Source of the DNA: Novosphingobium sp. ST904
GTDB taxonomy: Bacteria > Pseudomonadota > Alphaproteobacteria > Sphingomonadales > Sphingomonadaceae
Assembly: GCF_001298105.1 (NCBI RefSeq)
Contig: NZ_LGJH01000166.1
Location: 186,001-250,000, forward strand
Reading direction: 5' to 3'
Length of the DNA: 64,000 nucleotides
Below are positions 18,051 through 26,494 of this stretch, piece after piece (the first letter of the stretch is position 1; each line of letters starts with the position of its first letter). A model generated the notes under the pieces. The model saw only the letters and a program-made list of their open reading frames with translations. It did not search any database and was not told where the DNA came from. A program made the position numbers and the translations under genes.

Positions 18051-18587
18051 ATGACCATCGACGAGATCAAGGCGCTGGTGCGCACCGTGCCGGACTTTCC
18101 CAAGCCCGGCATCCTGTTCCGTGACGTCACGACGCTGGTCGGCAACGGGCCCGGCTTCGCGGCAGCGGTCGAACTGATGGCGGCAAAGGCCGAGGCGGCG
18201 GGTGCGCAAGCAATCGCCGGTGTGGAAGCCCGCGGCTTCATTTTCGGTGCGGCCATCGCGGCGCGTCTGGGGCTGGGGTTCATTTCGATCCGCAAGCCGG
18301 GCAAGCTGCCGGTTCCGGTGATCGCCATCGACTATGCCCTGGAATACGGTACGGACACGCTGGAAGTCGATCCGGAAGCGATTGGCGAAGGAAGCCTTGT
18401 CGTCCTGGTTGACGATCTGCTGGCTACCGGCGGCACCGCGCTGGCCGCTGCTGAATTGCTGCGCCGCGTCGGGGCGAGGGTCGATCATGCGCTGTTCGCA
18501 ATCGACCTGCCGGATCTGGGCGGCGGAGATCGCCTGCGTGAAGCGGGAATCGTCCCTTACGCCCTGCTCGACTATCCGGGGCACTGA
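18051..18587 (+). CDS. apt: Adenine phosphoribosyltransferase
   Basis: A 178-residue purine-salvage enzyme converting adenine and PRPP to AMP. The start VRTVPDFPKPGILFRDVTTL is the typical Apt opening. GVEARGFIFGAAIAARLGLGF is the substrate segment, and VVLVDDLLATGGTALAA (about residues 118-134) is the PRPP-binding loop. Length agrees with the family (170-185). It stands alone between the petABC terminator and tRNA-Gly. Confidence 0.95.
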   Translation: MTIDEIKALVRTVPDFPKPGILFRDVTTLVGNGPGFAAAVELMAAKAEAAGAQAIAGVEARGFIFGAAIAARLGLGFISIRKPGKLPVPVIAIDYALEYGTDTLEVDPEAIGEGSLVVLVDDLLATGGTALAAAELLRRVGARVDHALFAIDLPDLGGGDRLREAGIVPYALLDYPGH

Positions 18588-18692
18588 GCCGCCAGTTCAT
18601 CTATTGGGCACAATATGAAAGAGAGCCGTTGACGGCGGCGCCCCTCTCGTGGCAAGCGGCTGCCACGACGGCTGGATACGGTCCCTGAATGG

Positions 18693-18766
<74 letters not shown>

Positions 18767-18791
18767 AGCCGTCTTTTCCCTCTTACCTGTA

Positions 18792-18965
18792 TTATTTCGC
18801 GGGCAGCGCGGTTGCCGAAACCGTCATGCGGCCGAGAAACACCGGATGTTCGGAACCGATCATGGCGGGTCTGTCTGCAGTTGCGTTCGGCGACGGGGCG
18901 CTGACGCCTGTGAGGAAGCAGGAAGAAGCGGCAAGTGCGCCGACGGCGTGAAAGAGGCGAATCAT
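18792..18965 (-). CDS. Possible small secreted protein (57 residues)
   Basis: From the ATG at 18965 the reading frame encodes MIRLFHAVGALAASSCFLTG and ends in MTVSATALPAK. The first 24 residues have a basic-hydrophobic signal-peptide pattern with a plausible SA cleavage site, leaving only about 33 mature residues. The frame extends further upstream without membrane character. No family is recognised and no operon partner exists; it lies just after tRNA-Gly on the opposite strand. It could be spurious, so I give it modest weight. Confidence 0.35.
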   Translation of the reverse strand: MIRLFHAVGALAASSCFLTGVSAPSPNATADRPAMIGSEHPVFLGRMTVSATALPAK

Positions 18966-19297
18966 CGGTGCGGTCCGTGTCCTGACTGTCGATGACGCCT
19001 TCCTGAGCCCCACATGTCGCAGGTTTTTGCCGCATCTGCATCATATTGTCCGAAAGTGTACGGCGCTGTGACGGAGATGAAACCACCTCGCAATCGCATG
19101 ACCCGGCACGGACTTCACTTACGACAATTCCTTCTTCGATAATCCATCAGAATAGATAATGACCGCTTTTGGCGGGCTGACTTGCAGATCCACGCCTGAT
19201 TTTGCCCGTGACGCTTTACGGTAGAAAATAAACATGTAATTGTTTTTCGATGACAATGACATCGGGCGGGGAAATCGTGGAAGGCTGGGACGTTGCA
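18966..19297. other. Intergenic stretch upstream of the peroxiredoxin
   Basis: About 330 bases with no gene I can support. The left half is ordinary GC-rich sequence. The right part (about 19140-19250) is clearly AT-richer (GAAAATAAACATGTAATTG) and probably holds the promoter of the peroxiredoxin-ArsR pair, including a short inverted repeat described separately. Confidence 0.5.
19230..19245. promoter_or_regulatory. Candidate operator AAACA-TGTAAT-TGTTT
   Basis: A 5-bp inverted repeat with a 6-base spacer in the AT-rich patch before the peroxiredoxin gene. TGTAAT in its centre also resembles a -10 box. As the pair's second gene is an ArsR-type repressor, autoregulation here is a reasonable inference, but short palindromes occur by chance. 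Confidence 0.3.
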
Positions 19298-19918
19298 ATG
19301 CAGCCTTTGCGAATCGGCGACGTGGTGCCGCGCTTCGTGGCGCGCAGTACGCAGGGGCCGTTTGATCTCGATAGCTGCCGGGGGGAATGGCTGATCCTGT
19401 TTTCCCATCCGGCTGACTTCACCCCGGTCTGCACCAGCGAAGTCGTGGCCCTCGCCCGCGCCGCTCCGGAGTTCGGGGCGCTTGGTTGCAGGCTGGTGGG
19501 ACTGTCGGTCGACAGCCTTTATTCGCATCTCGCGTGGATTCGCCTGATTCGCGATACTACCGGCGTCACCATCGATTTCCCGATCATCGAGGATCCGACG
19601 ATGGAGATCGCCCGTGGCTACGGTATGGTTTCGAGCAATGCCCATGACAGCGGCACCGTGCGGATGACCTATTTCATAGACCCGGACGGGGTGATTCAGG
19701 CGATGAACAGCTATCCGCTGACAGTGGGCCGCTCGATCCCGGAAATGTTGCGCATTCTGACGGCGCTGCAGCGCGTGCGTGGCGGCTCCGGGCTGGCACC
19801 GGCCGATTGGCAGCCGGGCGCGGATCTCTTGCGAATTCCAGGCGAAACGGCGCAGGCGGCGTTCGCGTCCGAAGATCCGGCCGGCTGGTTTCACGCGCCG
19901 TTGAGCGACGGGGGCTGA
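19298..19918 (+). CDS. Peroxiredoxin, 1-Cys/Prx6 type
   Basis: A 206-residue thiol peroxidase reducing H2O2 or organic peroxides. It begins MQPLRIGDVVPRFVARSTQG, and the peroxidatic cysteine is in LFSHPADFTPVCTSEVVALA (about residue 45). WIRLIRDTTGVTIDFPI and an extended C-terminal domain to WFHAPLSDGG are as in Prx6/AhpC2. No conserved resolving cysteine is seen, consistent with a 1-Cys mechanism. In-frame starts at 19250 and 19256 would add a polar tail; I preferred 19298 because the domain begins there and GGAAGG lies upstream. One base separates its stop from the ArsR gene, so they form an operon. Confidence 0.88.
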   Translation: MQPLRIGDVVPRFVARSTQGPFDLDSCRGEWLILFSHPADFTPVCTSEVVALARAAPEFGALGCRLVGLSVDSLYSHLAWIRLIRDTTGVTIDFPIIEDPTMEIARGYGMVSSNAHDSGTVRMTYFIDPDGVIQAMNSYPLTVGRSIPEMLRILTALQRVRGGSGLAPADWQPGADLLRIPGETAQAAFASEDPAGWFHAPLSDGG

Positions 19919-19919
19919 C

Positions 19920-20291
19920 ATGGCCGATTCCTCCGTTTCCGAAGAACTGGACGCCCTGGCCGAAGTCCTGCGCGCCCTCGCCCACCCGGTGCGCCTCCAG
20001 ATTCTCCACGCAATTTGCGAAAGGGAGCTTTCGGTGGGAGAGATCGAGGATGCTACCGGCATCGGCCAGCCCGGCCTGTCGCAGCAGCTCTCGATCCTGC
20101 GAAAGGCCGATCTGGTGCTGTCGCAGCGTAGCGGCAAGCAGGTATTCTATCAGGTCGATCCTGAACGCATGAGCGGCATAGGGCATGCGCTCGCGGTTAT
20201 GGGGGGCAAGGCCGAGGTCCCCCCGCCGCAAGACGCGCCCGTGCTTGCGCCTGACAGCGGCGCGGCACGGTTCGCCCGCGTCTTTCGCTGA
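19920..20291 (+). CDS. ArsR/SmtB-family winged-helix regulator
   Basis: A 123-residue repressor-like protein. ALAHPVRLQILHAICEREL leads into the HTH (VGEIEDATGIGQPGLSQQLS, with LSILRKADLV as recognition region and wing QRSGKQVFYQVD). Only one Cys (in HAICERE) is visible, so neither the paired metal-binding cysteines of SmtB/CadC nor the dithiol pair of the BigR/SqrR type is complete. The ligand is unknown. Co-transcription with a peroxiredoxin suggests a redox, peroxide or sulfur-species signal. It ends only four bases before the convergent cydC stop. Confidence 0.85.
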   Translation: MADSSVSEELDALAEVLRALAHPVRLQILHAICERELSVGEIEDATGIGQPGLSQQLSILRKADLVLSQRSGKQVFYQVDPERMSGIGHALAVMGGKAEVPPPQDAPVLAPDSGAARFARVFR

Positions 20292-20295
20292 ACCT

Positions 20296-21900
20296 TCAGG
20301 CGAGCGTCTCTACCGCGACATGCACGTCGCACAGGTCCAGCGGGGCGTTGCGGTGCGACACGAGAACGAGGCCGGTTCCGGTGCGGTCCAGCCAGTTGCG
20401 CAGGCTGCCGACGAGTGCCTGTTCGGTCGCCGCGTCCAGTCCTTCGCTGGGTTCGTCCAGCAGAAGCCAGGGGCGGCCAGCCAGGAGGGCACGGGCCAGC
20501 GACAGCCGCTTGCGTTCGCCGCCGGACAGAATGCCGCCGCCTTCCGAAACGGGCGTGTCGAGCCCGCACTCGCTGCGGGAGATACGCTTTTTCAACTGGG
20601 CGGTTTCGAGGGCTTTCCACATCTCCGCTTCGCCAAGGCCCGGTCGGGCAATGCGCAAGTTGTCGGCCACGCTGCCGATCAGCATCGGGGCGTCTTGAGG
20701 CGAAAGGGCAAACGCCGCACGCAGTTGGGGTGACGGGCAGCTTGCAATATCCTGCCCATCAAGCCGCAGCGAAACGGTGGGCATCCCCATGCCGGCAAGG
20801 GCGAGCAGAACGCGGGTCTTGCCCGAGCCGGACGGTCCGGTAATCGCGATTCGCGCGCCGGGCTCGAAAGTGCGGCCACCCAGCGTCAGTGACTGCGGCA
20901 CCGATTCCGCTGTGGGACGCAGCGCGGGGTCGAGCGCGTTCAGTGCCGCTATCCTGCGAAGGCCCGCCGCCAGCGAGGCGCGGCGAAGCAGGCTGCGCGA
21001 AAGGCCGCCCATGGCCTCGACCGAGGACGTCGTCGCCAGCATCGCAAGCGCGACCAGCGGCGCCGAGGCTTTGGCCAGCAACAGCACTCCGGCCACGCCG
21101 AGCGCTCCGTAAATCGAAAGCAGCGCGCCTTGCAGCGCCTCGGCGCGAAACAGTTTCGCGCGCGCCAGATCGAGCCTGCGGGCGAGCGGCGCTAGCTCGG
21201 CGATAGCCTGCCCTGCAAGGCCATAGGCGGCGATCTCTGCCCGCGATGCCGCCAGTTCCACGTAGCGTTCGCGCAAGTCGCCCAGCGCGGCGGCAGCGGC
21301 TTCGGCGGGCAGGTGAGTGAGCCGCCGGGATATACGCGCGAACAGGAAGGGGAGGGCGGCCATCATCGCGGTCAGGAAGATCGTCGCCGCGAGCCCGGTG
21401 AAGGCGACCAGCGCAAGGCTGGTGGCGGCAGCGACAAGGGCAGCGTGGCGAGCGGGCTGGCGGATCACCAGGTCTTCCAGCGCCTCGACATCGTCGATCA
21501 GCCGGGTGCTGGCCTCTCCCGGCGCCGTATCGGGGGCTTTGCGGCTGTCCTGTGCGGCAAGTTTTTCGAACAGCGAGCCGCGCAATTCGGCCATGCCCTC
21601 CAGCGCGACCTTGTGGGAAAGGAGGCGCTCGCCGTAGCGGGACAAGGTGCGCACGATGGCCAGCAGGCGAATCGCGGCGCTGGGGATCAGGTAGTTGAAC
21701 GCCATGGCGGTGGCCACGCCAGCCGACCCTGCGAGCGCTGCGGCAGTCAGGAACCAGCCTGAGACTGCCAGCAATCCGATGGCGGAGATGGCGGCGAGGG
21801 CTGCACAGAAGCTGGCTAGGAACAGCCGCCTGCGGGCCAGTCCGGCCGTGGCGAGGAGGCCGTTGCCGGGACGATCGATGCTTGAATGAGAGGTGCTCAC
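20296..21900 (-). CDS. cydC: Thiol reductant ABC exporter subunit CydC
   Basis: A 534-residue half-transporter with an N-terminal six-helix domain (FLASFCAALAAISAIGLLAV and later helices) and a C-terminal ATPase. The nucleotide-binding motifs are Walker A in AITGPSGSGKTRVLLAL, signature LSGGERKRLSLARAL, and Walker B WLLLDEPSEGLD. CydDC exports cysteine and glutathione to the periplasm and is needed to assemble cytochrome bd, encoded divergently here. Its ATG overlaps the cydD stop by four bases (21897-21900), so the two are coupled. Confidence 0.93.
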   Translation of the reverse strand: MSTSHSSIDRPGNGLLATAGLARRRLFLASFCAALAAISAIGLLAVSGWFLTAAALAGSAGVATAMAFNYLIPSAAIRLLAIVRTLSRYGERLLSHKVALEGMAELRGSLFEKLAAQDSRKAPDTAPGEASTRLIDDVEALEDLVIRQPARHAALVAAATSLALVAFTGLAATIFLTAMMAALPFLFARISRRLTHLPAEAAAAALGDLRERYVELAASRAEIAAYGLAGQAIAELAPLARRLDLARAKLFRAEALQGALLSIYGALGVAGVLLLAKASAPLVALAMLATTSSVEAMGGLSRSLLRRASLAAGLRRIAALNALDPALRPTAESVPQSLTLGGRTFEPGARIAITGPSGSGKTRVLLALAGMGMPTVSLRLDGQDIASCPSPQLRAAFALSPQDAPMLIGSVADNLRIARPGLGEAEMWKALETAQLKKRISRSECGLDTPVSEGGGILSGGERKRLSLARALLAGRPWLLLDEPSEGLDAATEQALVGSLRNWLDRTGTGLVLVSHRNAPLDLCDVHVAVETLA

Positions 21901-23444
21901 AAGGCGATCTCCCGTCGGGCGGTGCTGGTGACGAGAGTGTCATGGGTGGCGACAAGCACGCAGCGGCTCCGTGAAAGTTCGACCAGCAGGGTGACGATCG
22001 CGGCGGCCGAAACGGGATCGAGGTCGGCAGTGGGTTCGTCGCAGAGGATCAGCGGGCGGCCGGAGAGAATGGCGCGGGCAAGGCCGATGCGGCGCCGCTC
22101 TCCGCCGGATAGGCCTGATCCGGCATGATCGACGGGCATGTCCAGTCCTCCCCGTTGCTCCAGAAGCGTGGAAAGGCCGACGCGGTGAGCCACGGCAAGG
22201 ATTTCCTCCGCCCCTGTTCCGGGAGAGGCGAAGGCGAGATTGCGGCCGAGTGTGCCGGTCACCAGCAGGGGGCGCTGGGCGGCCCAGGCGATATTGTCGG
22301 CGTTCAGCGGGTTGCCGTTCGCCCCCGCGACGCGGCCGGCGGCCGGAGCCAGTTGGCCGGCGATGGCGGCAAGCGTGCTGGTCTTGCCGCTGCCGGTCGG
22401 GCCGGTCAGGGCGACCAGATCGTTTTCGGCCATCGCGAAATCGAGCGGCCCCACGGCGATGCCTGGAAAGGCGAGCGCGAGTCCTTCCACGCTGAGGCCC
22501 GCGAAGGGGGCGGGGGGCGATGCGGGCGCTTCGATCGGCTCGGCAGCGAGGGCGTCCAGCGCCTTTTCCGCGGCTTCGCCAAGCTGCTTCTCGTGATAGG
22601 CGGCGGCGAGGCGGCGCATCGGAAGGTAGAATTCCGGCGCCATGGCCAGCACGAAGAAGGCTGGCACCAGCGTGAGCTTTTCGGGGGCGGGGAAGGGCAG
22701 CAGTCCCAGCAGCGAGAATCCGCAGTATACCGCGACGAGCGCTATGGAGAGGGCCGAGAAGAATTCCAGCACGGCGTTCGAAAGGAAGGCGGTGCGCAGG
22801 ACGGTGACGGTGCGCCGGGCGACGTCACCCGTGGCGGCGCGCACCTGCTTTCCGATGCGGGCCTCGGCGCCGAAGTGGCGGATCAGCGGAAGGTGCGCGA
22901 CGCGATCGACGAACAGACCGGAGAGAGCGCCCAGTGCGGCAAGCTGGCGTTCGGCGGCGCGGCGCGAGGCGGTGCCGGCAAGGATCATGCCCAGCGTGAA
23001 CGGCAACAGCGTGGCCAGCATGATCGCGCCGGCCACCCAACTGAACGGCGCAACGACGGCGGCCACCACCATGGGTCCGATTACGGCGTTGAATCGTATG
23101 GGCGTGAACCGGATATCGCGATTCTCGATCGCCGTGTTATGGTCCAGCGCAAGCGTGGCGCTTTCGCCGGTGGACAAAGGGCTGGCCAGCCTTCCGCCGA
23201 GGAGCTTTCGCCACAGTCCGGCACGCCGTTCCTCGCCCGAAGTCTGGGCGGCGGACACGGCCTGGCGGTCAACCGCGCAAGTGGCCAGCGCGCGCAGAAG
23301 TACCCCGCACAGGATAAGTGCGGCGGGAAGCAGCACGGGGCTACCTTCGGCGATACGGCCTACCCCACTCGCAATGCCCCACGAAAAGAGCGCTGCCCCG
23401 GCAATATCGAGAAGCCAGAAACTGGCAAATTTGACATAGATCAA
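21897..23444 (-). CDS. cydD: Thiol reductant ABC exporter subunit CydD, start uncertain
   Basis: A half-transporter paired with CydC. Helices begin at FWLLDIAGAALFSWGIASGV. The ATPase domain has LTGPTGSGKTSTL (Walker A), LSGGERRRIGLARA (signature) and LILCDEPTADLD (Walker B). The frame stays open to an ATG at 23573 (558 residues), but codons from 23573 to 23445 use TTA, AAA and other A/T-ending codons far more than the rest of the gene. A perfect FixK-type box (23431-23444) would also lie inside the gene. I therefore favour a short protein beginning at the TTG at 23444 (515 residues). The product is certain; the start is not. Confidence 0.88.
   Translation of the reverse strand: MIYVKFASFWLLDIAGAALFSWGIASGVGRIAEGSPVLLPAALILCGVLLRALATCAVDRQAVSAAQTSGEERRAGLWRKLLGGRLASPLSTGESATLALDHNTAIENRDIRFTPIRFNAVIGPMVVAAVVAPFSWVAGAIMLATLLPFTLGMILAGTASRRAAERQLAALGALSGLFVDRVAHLPLIRHFGAEARIGKQVRAATGDVARRTVTVLRTAFLSNAVLEFFSALSIALVAVYCGFSLLGLLPFPAPEKLTLVPAFFVLAMAPEFYLPMRRLAAAYHEKQLGEAAEKALDALAAEPIEAPASPPAPFAGLSVEGLALAFPGIAVGPLDFAMAENDLVALTGPTGSGKTSTLAAIAGQLAPAAGRVAGANGNPLNADNIAWAAQRPLLVTGTLGRNLAFASPGTGAEEILAVAHRVGLSTLLEQRGGLDMPVDHAGSGLSGGERRRIGLARAILSGRPLILCDEPTADLDPVSAAAIVTLLVELSRSRCVLVATHDTLVTSTARREIAL
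23431..23444. promoter_or_regulatory. FixK/FNR-type box TTGACATAGATCAA
   Basis: A perfect TTGA-N6-TCAA palindrome in the cydD-cydA divergent region, 128 bases before the cydA ATG. Crp/FNR-family oxygen regulators (FixK, FnrL) bind this pattern in alphaproteobacteria and commonly activate cytochrome bd genes under low oxygen. Control of cydAB is inferred. Confidence 0.72.
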
Positions 23445-23518
23445 ATTAAAGAAACCATGTAAGTAAAGTTTGACAGCTTTCACATGCAAGCCTAACGCGA
23501 CCCTACGAAACCAACCTG

Positions 23519-23548
23519 CCCAAGGCAACCATTTCTCAATGCCTTGGG
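23519..23548 (+). promoter_or_regulatory. Perfect 9-bp hairpin in the cydA leader
   Basis: CCCAAGGCA (23519-23527) pairs with TGCCTTGGG (23540-23548) around a 12-nt loop. The stem ends 23 bases before the cydA ATG, between the FixK box and the gene. No U-run follows, so it is not a standard terminator. It may be an mRNA structure or a protein-binding palindrome. Confidence 0.5.
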
Positions 23549-23571
23549 CCGCTAAAACGGCGGGATTCGAC

Positions 23572-25158
23572 ATGATCGACATGGCAGTGGTTGAACTATC
23601 CCGGCTGCAGTTCGCCTTGACGGCGCTGTACCACTTTCTCTTCGTTCCCTTGACATTGGGCCTTTCCTTCATTCTCGTAATTACGGAAAGTGTATATGTC
23701 ATAACCGATCGTCCCATCTGGCGGGACGTCACCCGGTTCTGGGGCAAGCTTTTCGGCATCAATTTCGTGCTCGGCGTGGCTACCGGCCTCACCATGGAAT
23801 TCGAGTTCGGCACCAACTGGGCCTACTACTCGCATTACGTGGGAGACATCTTCGGTGCGCCGCTGGCGATCGAGGGCCTCATGGCCTTCTTCCTGGAAGC
23901 GACCTTCGTAGGCCTGATGTTCTTCGGCTGGGACCGGCTTTCCAAGCGCGGCCACCTGCTGACGACGATCATGGTCGCCGTCGGCTCTAACCTCTCGGCG
24001 CTGTGGATCCTCATCGCCAACGGCTGGATGCAGCACCCGACGGGCGCCGTGTTCAATCCCGAGACGATGCGCATGGAAGTGTCCAACTTCAAGGACGTCC
24101 TCTTCAACCCGGTTGCGCAGGCCAAGTTCGTCCACACCGTCAGCGCGGGCTACGTCTGCGCCAGCGTCTTCGTGCTGGGCGTGTCCTGCTACTACCTCCT
24201 GCGCGGGCGCCATATCGAGCTGGCCAAGCGCAGCTTCACCGTGGCTGCGGCGTTCGGCCTTGCCTCCTCGCTCTCGGTCGTCGTGCTGGGTGACGAGAGC
24301 GGCTATGCCCTGACCGACAACCAGCAGATGAAGCTGGCGGCCATGGAAGCCATGTGGGAGACCGACAAGGCCCCCGCCGGCCTGGCCCTGTTCGGCATTC
24401 CGTCCAACTCGGCCCACGAGACACGCTACGAGATCAAGATTCCCTATGTTCTGGGCCTGATCGCAACGCGCAGTCTTTCGGGTGAAGTCACCGGTATCAT
24501 CCCGCTGGTGGAACGCGCCGACCAGCGTATCCGCAGCGGTATCCTGGCTTACGACGCGGTGGAGAAGCTCAAGGTCGATCGCAACGACATGGCCGCGCGC
24601 GAAGCCTGGGAGCGTAACAAGAACGACCTCGGCTATGCCCTGCTGCTCAAGCGCTTCGTCGCCGACCCGCGCAAGGCCGATGCCGCGACGATCGAAAAGG
24701 CCGCATGGAGCACCGTGCCCAACGTACCGGCGCTGTTCTTCATGTTCCGCATCATGGCGGGGCTGGGCTTCTTCTTCATCGTCTTCTTCGCCACCGCATT
24801 CGCGTTCTCCGTGCGCCGCCGGTTCGACCGCAAGTGGTTCCTGCGCACGGCCCTGATCGCGATGCCGCTGCCGTGGATCGCGATCGAAGTGGGCTGGCTC
24901 GTTGCCGAACTGGGCCGTCAGCCCTGGGCGGTGGACGGTGTGCTGCCGACCTTCCTCGGCGCATCGAGCCTGACGACGACCCAGATCTGGGCGACGATCT
25001 TCGGCTTCACCGCGCTCTACGGAATCATGGCGGTGATCGAGGTCAGGCTGATGCTGTCGACGATCCGCCACGGTCCCGAACCTTACGAGCCCTACGAGGG
25101 TGAGCCTGTTCGCGAGCGTGCCCCCGCCAGCACTTTCACTGCCATTCCGGCCGAGTAA
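23572..25158 (+). CDS. cydA: Cytochrome bd ubiquinol oxidase subunit I
   Basis: A 528-residue haem-bearing subunit of the high-affinity terminal oxidase. It starts VELSRLQFALTALYHFLFVP, whose His is a haem ligand in the family. The conserved NGWMQHPTGAVFNPETMRME, the Met/His region near residue 180 and GRQPWAVDGVLPT near the C-terminus are all present. The loop between helices VI and VII is family-typical. The ATG at 23572 was chosen because homologues begin at this point; the upstream frame is leader. It is followed by cydB at 13 bases. Likely induced at low oxygen through the upstream FixK-type box. Confidence 0.96.
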   Translation: MIDMAVVELSRLQFALTALYHFLFVPLTLGLSFILVITESVYVITDRPIWRDVTRFWGKLFGINFVLGVATGLTMEFEFGTNWAYYSHYVGDIFGAPLAIEGLMAFFLEATFVGLMFFGWDRLSKRGHLLTTIMVAVGSNLSALWILIANGWMQHPTGAVFNPETMRMEVSNFKDVLFNPVAQAKFVHTVSAGYVCASVFVLGVSCYYLLRGRHIELAKRSFTVAAAFGLASSLSVVVLGDESGYALTDNQQMKLAAMEAMWETDKAPAGLALFGIPSNSAHETRYEIKIPYVLGLIATRSLSGEVTGIIPLVERADQRIRSGILAYDAVEKLKVDRNDMAAREAWERNKNDLGYALLLKRFVADPRKADAATIEKAAWSTVPNVPALFFMFRIMAGLGFFFIVFFATAFAFSVRRRFDRKWFLRTALIAMPLPWIAIEVGWLVAELGRQPWAVDGVLPTFLGASSLTTTQIWATIFGFTALYGIMAVIEVRLMLSTIRHGPEPYEPYEGEPVRERAPASTFTAIPAE

Positions 25159-25171
25159 GACGGAGGCGAGA

Positions 25172-26320
25172 ATGTCCATACCTTTCGACTATGAAACGAT
25201 GCGGCTGATCTGGTGGGCGCTGATGGGCATCCTGCTCATCGGTTTCGCCCTGACCGATGGCTTCGACCTGGGCTCGGCTTCGCTCCTGCCCTTCGTGGGC
25301 CGCACCGACGCAGAGCGCCGCATGGTGATCAACGCCATCGGCCCCACCTGGGAAGGCAACCAGGTGTGGTTCATCCTCGGCGGCGGCGCGATCTTTGCGG
25401 CCTGGCCTTACGTGTATGCCGTAAGTTTCTCGGGCTTCTACATTGCGATGTTCCTCGTGCTTTCGGCCTTCATCCTGCGTCCGGTGGGCTTCAAGTACCG
25501 TTCGAAGAAGGCCGATCCGGCCTGGCGCTCGCGCTGGGACTGGGCGCTCTTCGTCGGCGGCTTCGTTCCCGCGCTGGTGTTCGGCGTGGCGGTCGGCAAT
25601 GTCCTGCAGGGCGTGCCCTTCCGGCTCGATAGCGACATGCGCAGTTTCTACGAAGGCAGCCTGCTCGGCCTGTTCAGCCCCTTCGCCCTGCTGGGCGGCC
25701 TTGTCTCCGTGGCGATGCTGGTCCTGCATGGTGCGGGCTGGTTGACGCTCAAGCTGGAGGACGGTCCGGTCCGCGACCGGGCGCAGCGTTACGGCCAGGT
25801 CGCCGCGCTCGTGGCCTTCGTGCTTTATGCAGCGGGCGGCGTGTGGCTGGCGATGGGCGACATCGGCTACCGGATCGTCGGTACCGTCGATCCGCTCGGC
25901 CCCTCGAACCCGCGCATGGCGCAGGCGGCTCATGCGGCCGGGGCATGGCTCGCCAACTACGGCGCGCATCCGTGGATGGTGCTGGCCCCGCTTCTTGGTC
26001 TGGCCGGGCCGCTGGTCGCCCTGATCGGCATTCGTGGGCGCAAGGACACGGTGGTCTTCGCGGGCTCATCGATGGCGAACCTAGGCATCATCGCCTCTGT
26101 CGGCCTCTCGATGTTCCCCTTCATCCTGCCCAGTTCGATCGATCCGCGCTCCAGCCTGCTGGTGTGGAACGCATCGTCCAGCCATACGACGCTGTTCATC
26201 ATGCTGCTGGTGACGCTGATCCTCCTGCCGATCGTGCTGGCCTACACGGCCTGGGCCTACAAGGTCATGTTCGGCCGGGTGACCGAGCGCGAAGTCGGCC
26301 TCAATCCCGATTTCTACTGA
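25172..26320 (+). CDS. cydB: Cytochrome bd ubiquinol oxidase subunit II
   Basis: A 382-residue polytopic subunit that forms a heterodimer with CydA. The opening IWWALMGILLIGFALTDGFDLG and the following NAIGPTWEGNQVWFILGGGA are diagnostic of CydB. Eight or nine hydrophobic segments follow, to WAYKVMFGRVTEREV near the C-terminus. The ATG at 25172 follows GGAGGCGAG; an in-frame start at 25100 inside cydA is less likely. Ten bases separate it from cydX. Confidence 0.96.
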   Translation: MSIPFDYETMRLIWWALMGILLIGFALTDGFDLGSASLLPFVGRTDAERRMVINAIGPTWEGNQVWFILGGGAIFAAWPYVYAVSFSGFYIAMFLVLSAFILRPVGFKYRSKKADPAWRSRWDWALFVGGFVPALVFGVAVGNVLQGVPFRLDSDMRSFYEGSLLGLFSPFALLGGLVSVAMLVLHGAGWLTLKLEDGPVRDRAQRYGQVAALVAFVLYAAGGVWLAMGDIGYRIVGTVDPLGPSNPRMAQAAHAAGAWLANYGAHPWMVLAPLLGLAGPLVALIGIRGRKDTVVFAGSSMANLGIIASVGLSMFPFILPSSIDPRSSLLVWNASSSHTTLFIMLLVTLILLPIVLAYTAWAYKVMFGRVTEREVGLNPDFY

Positions 26321-26330
26321 GGAAACGACG

Positions 26331-26447
26331 ATGTGGTACTTCTCATGGATTCTCGGCGTCGGCCTCGCTGTCGGCTTCGGCATCATCAACGGCGTGTGGC
26401 ACGAATTCCATACCGACCCCGCCGATGAGCAGACGGTTCTCGACTGA
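26331..26447 (+). CDS. cydX: Cytochrome bd accessory small subunit CydX (38 residues)
   Basis: A 38-residue single-helix protein starting MWYFSWILGVGLAVGFGIIN and ending in a short acidic tail (DPADEQTVLD). CydX/CbdX proteins (30-40 residues) share the M-W-Y-F-x-W-x-L-G start and stabilise the haems of the bd oxidase. It lies ten bases after cydB with GAGGAAAC just upstream. Its size puts it below ordinary ORF cut-offs, so it is easily missed. Confidence 0.93.
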   Translation: MWYFSWILGVGLAVGFGIINGVWHEFHTDPADEQTVLD

Positions 26448-26494
26448 CCGGAGGCATGACGGCGGCGTTCGGATGAACGCGCCGTTTCCTCGTT

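Noticed and set aside
22125-23462. A 445-codon plus-strand open frame
   Set aside because: It is opposite cydD; its Gly/Gln/Arg-rich translation has no fold pattern.
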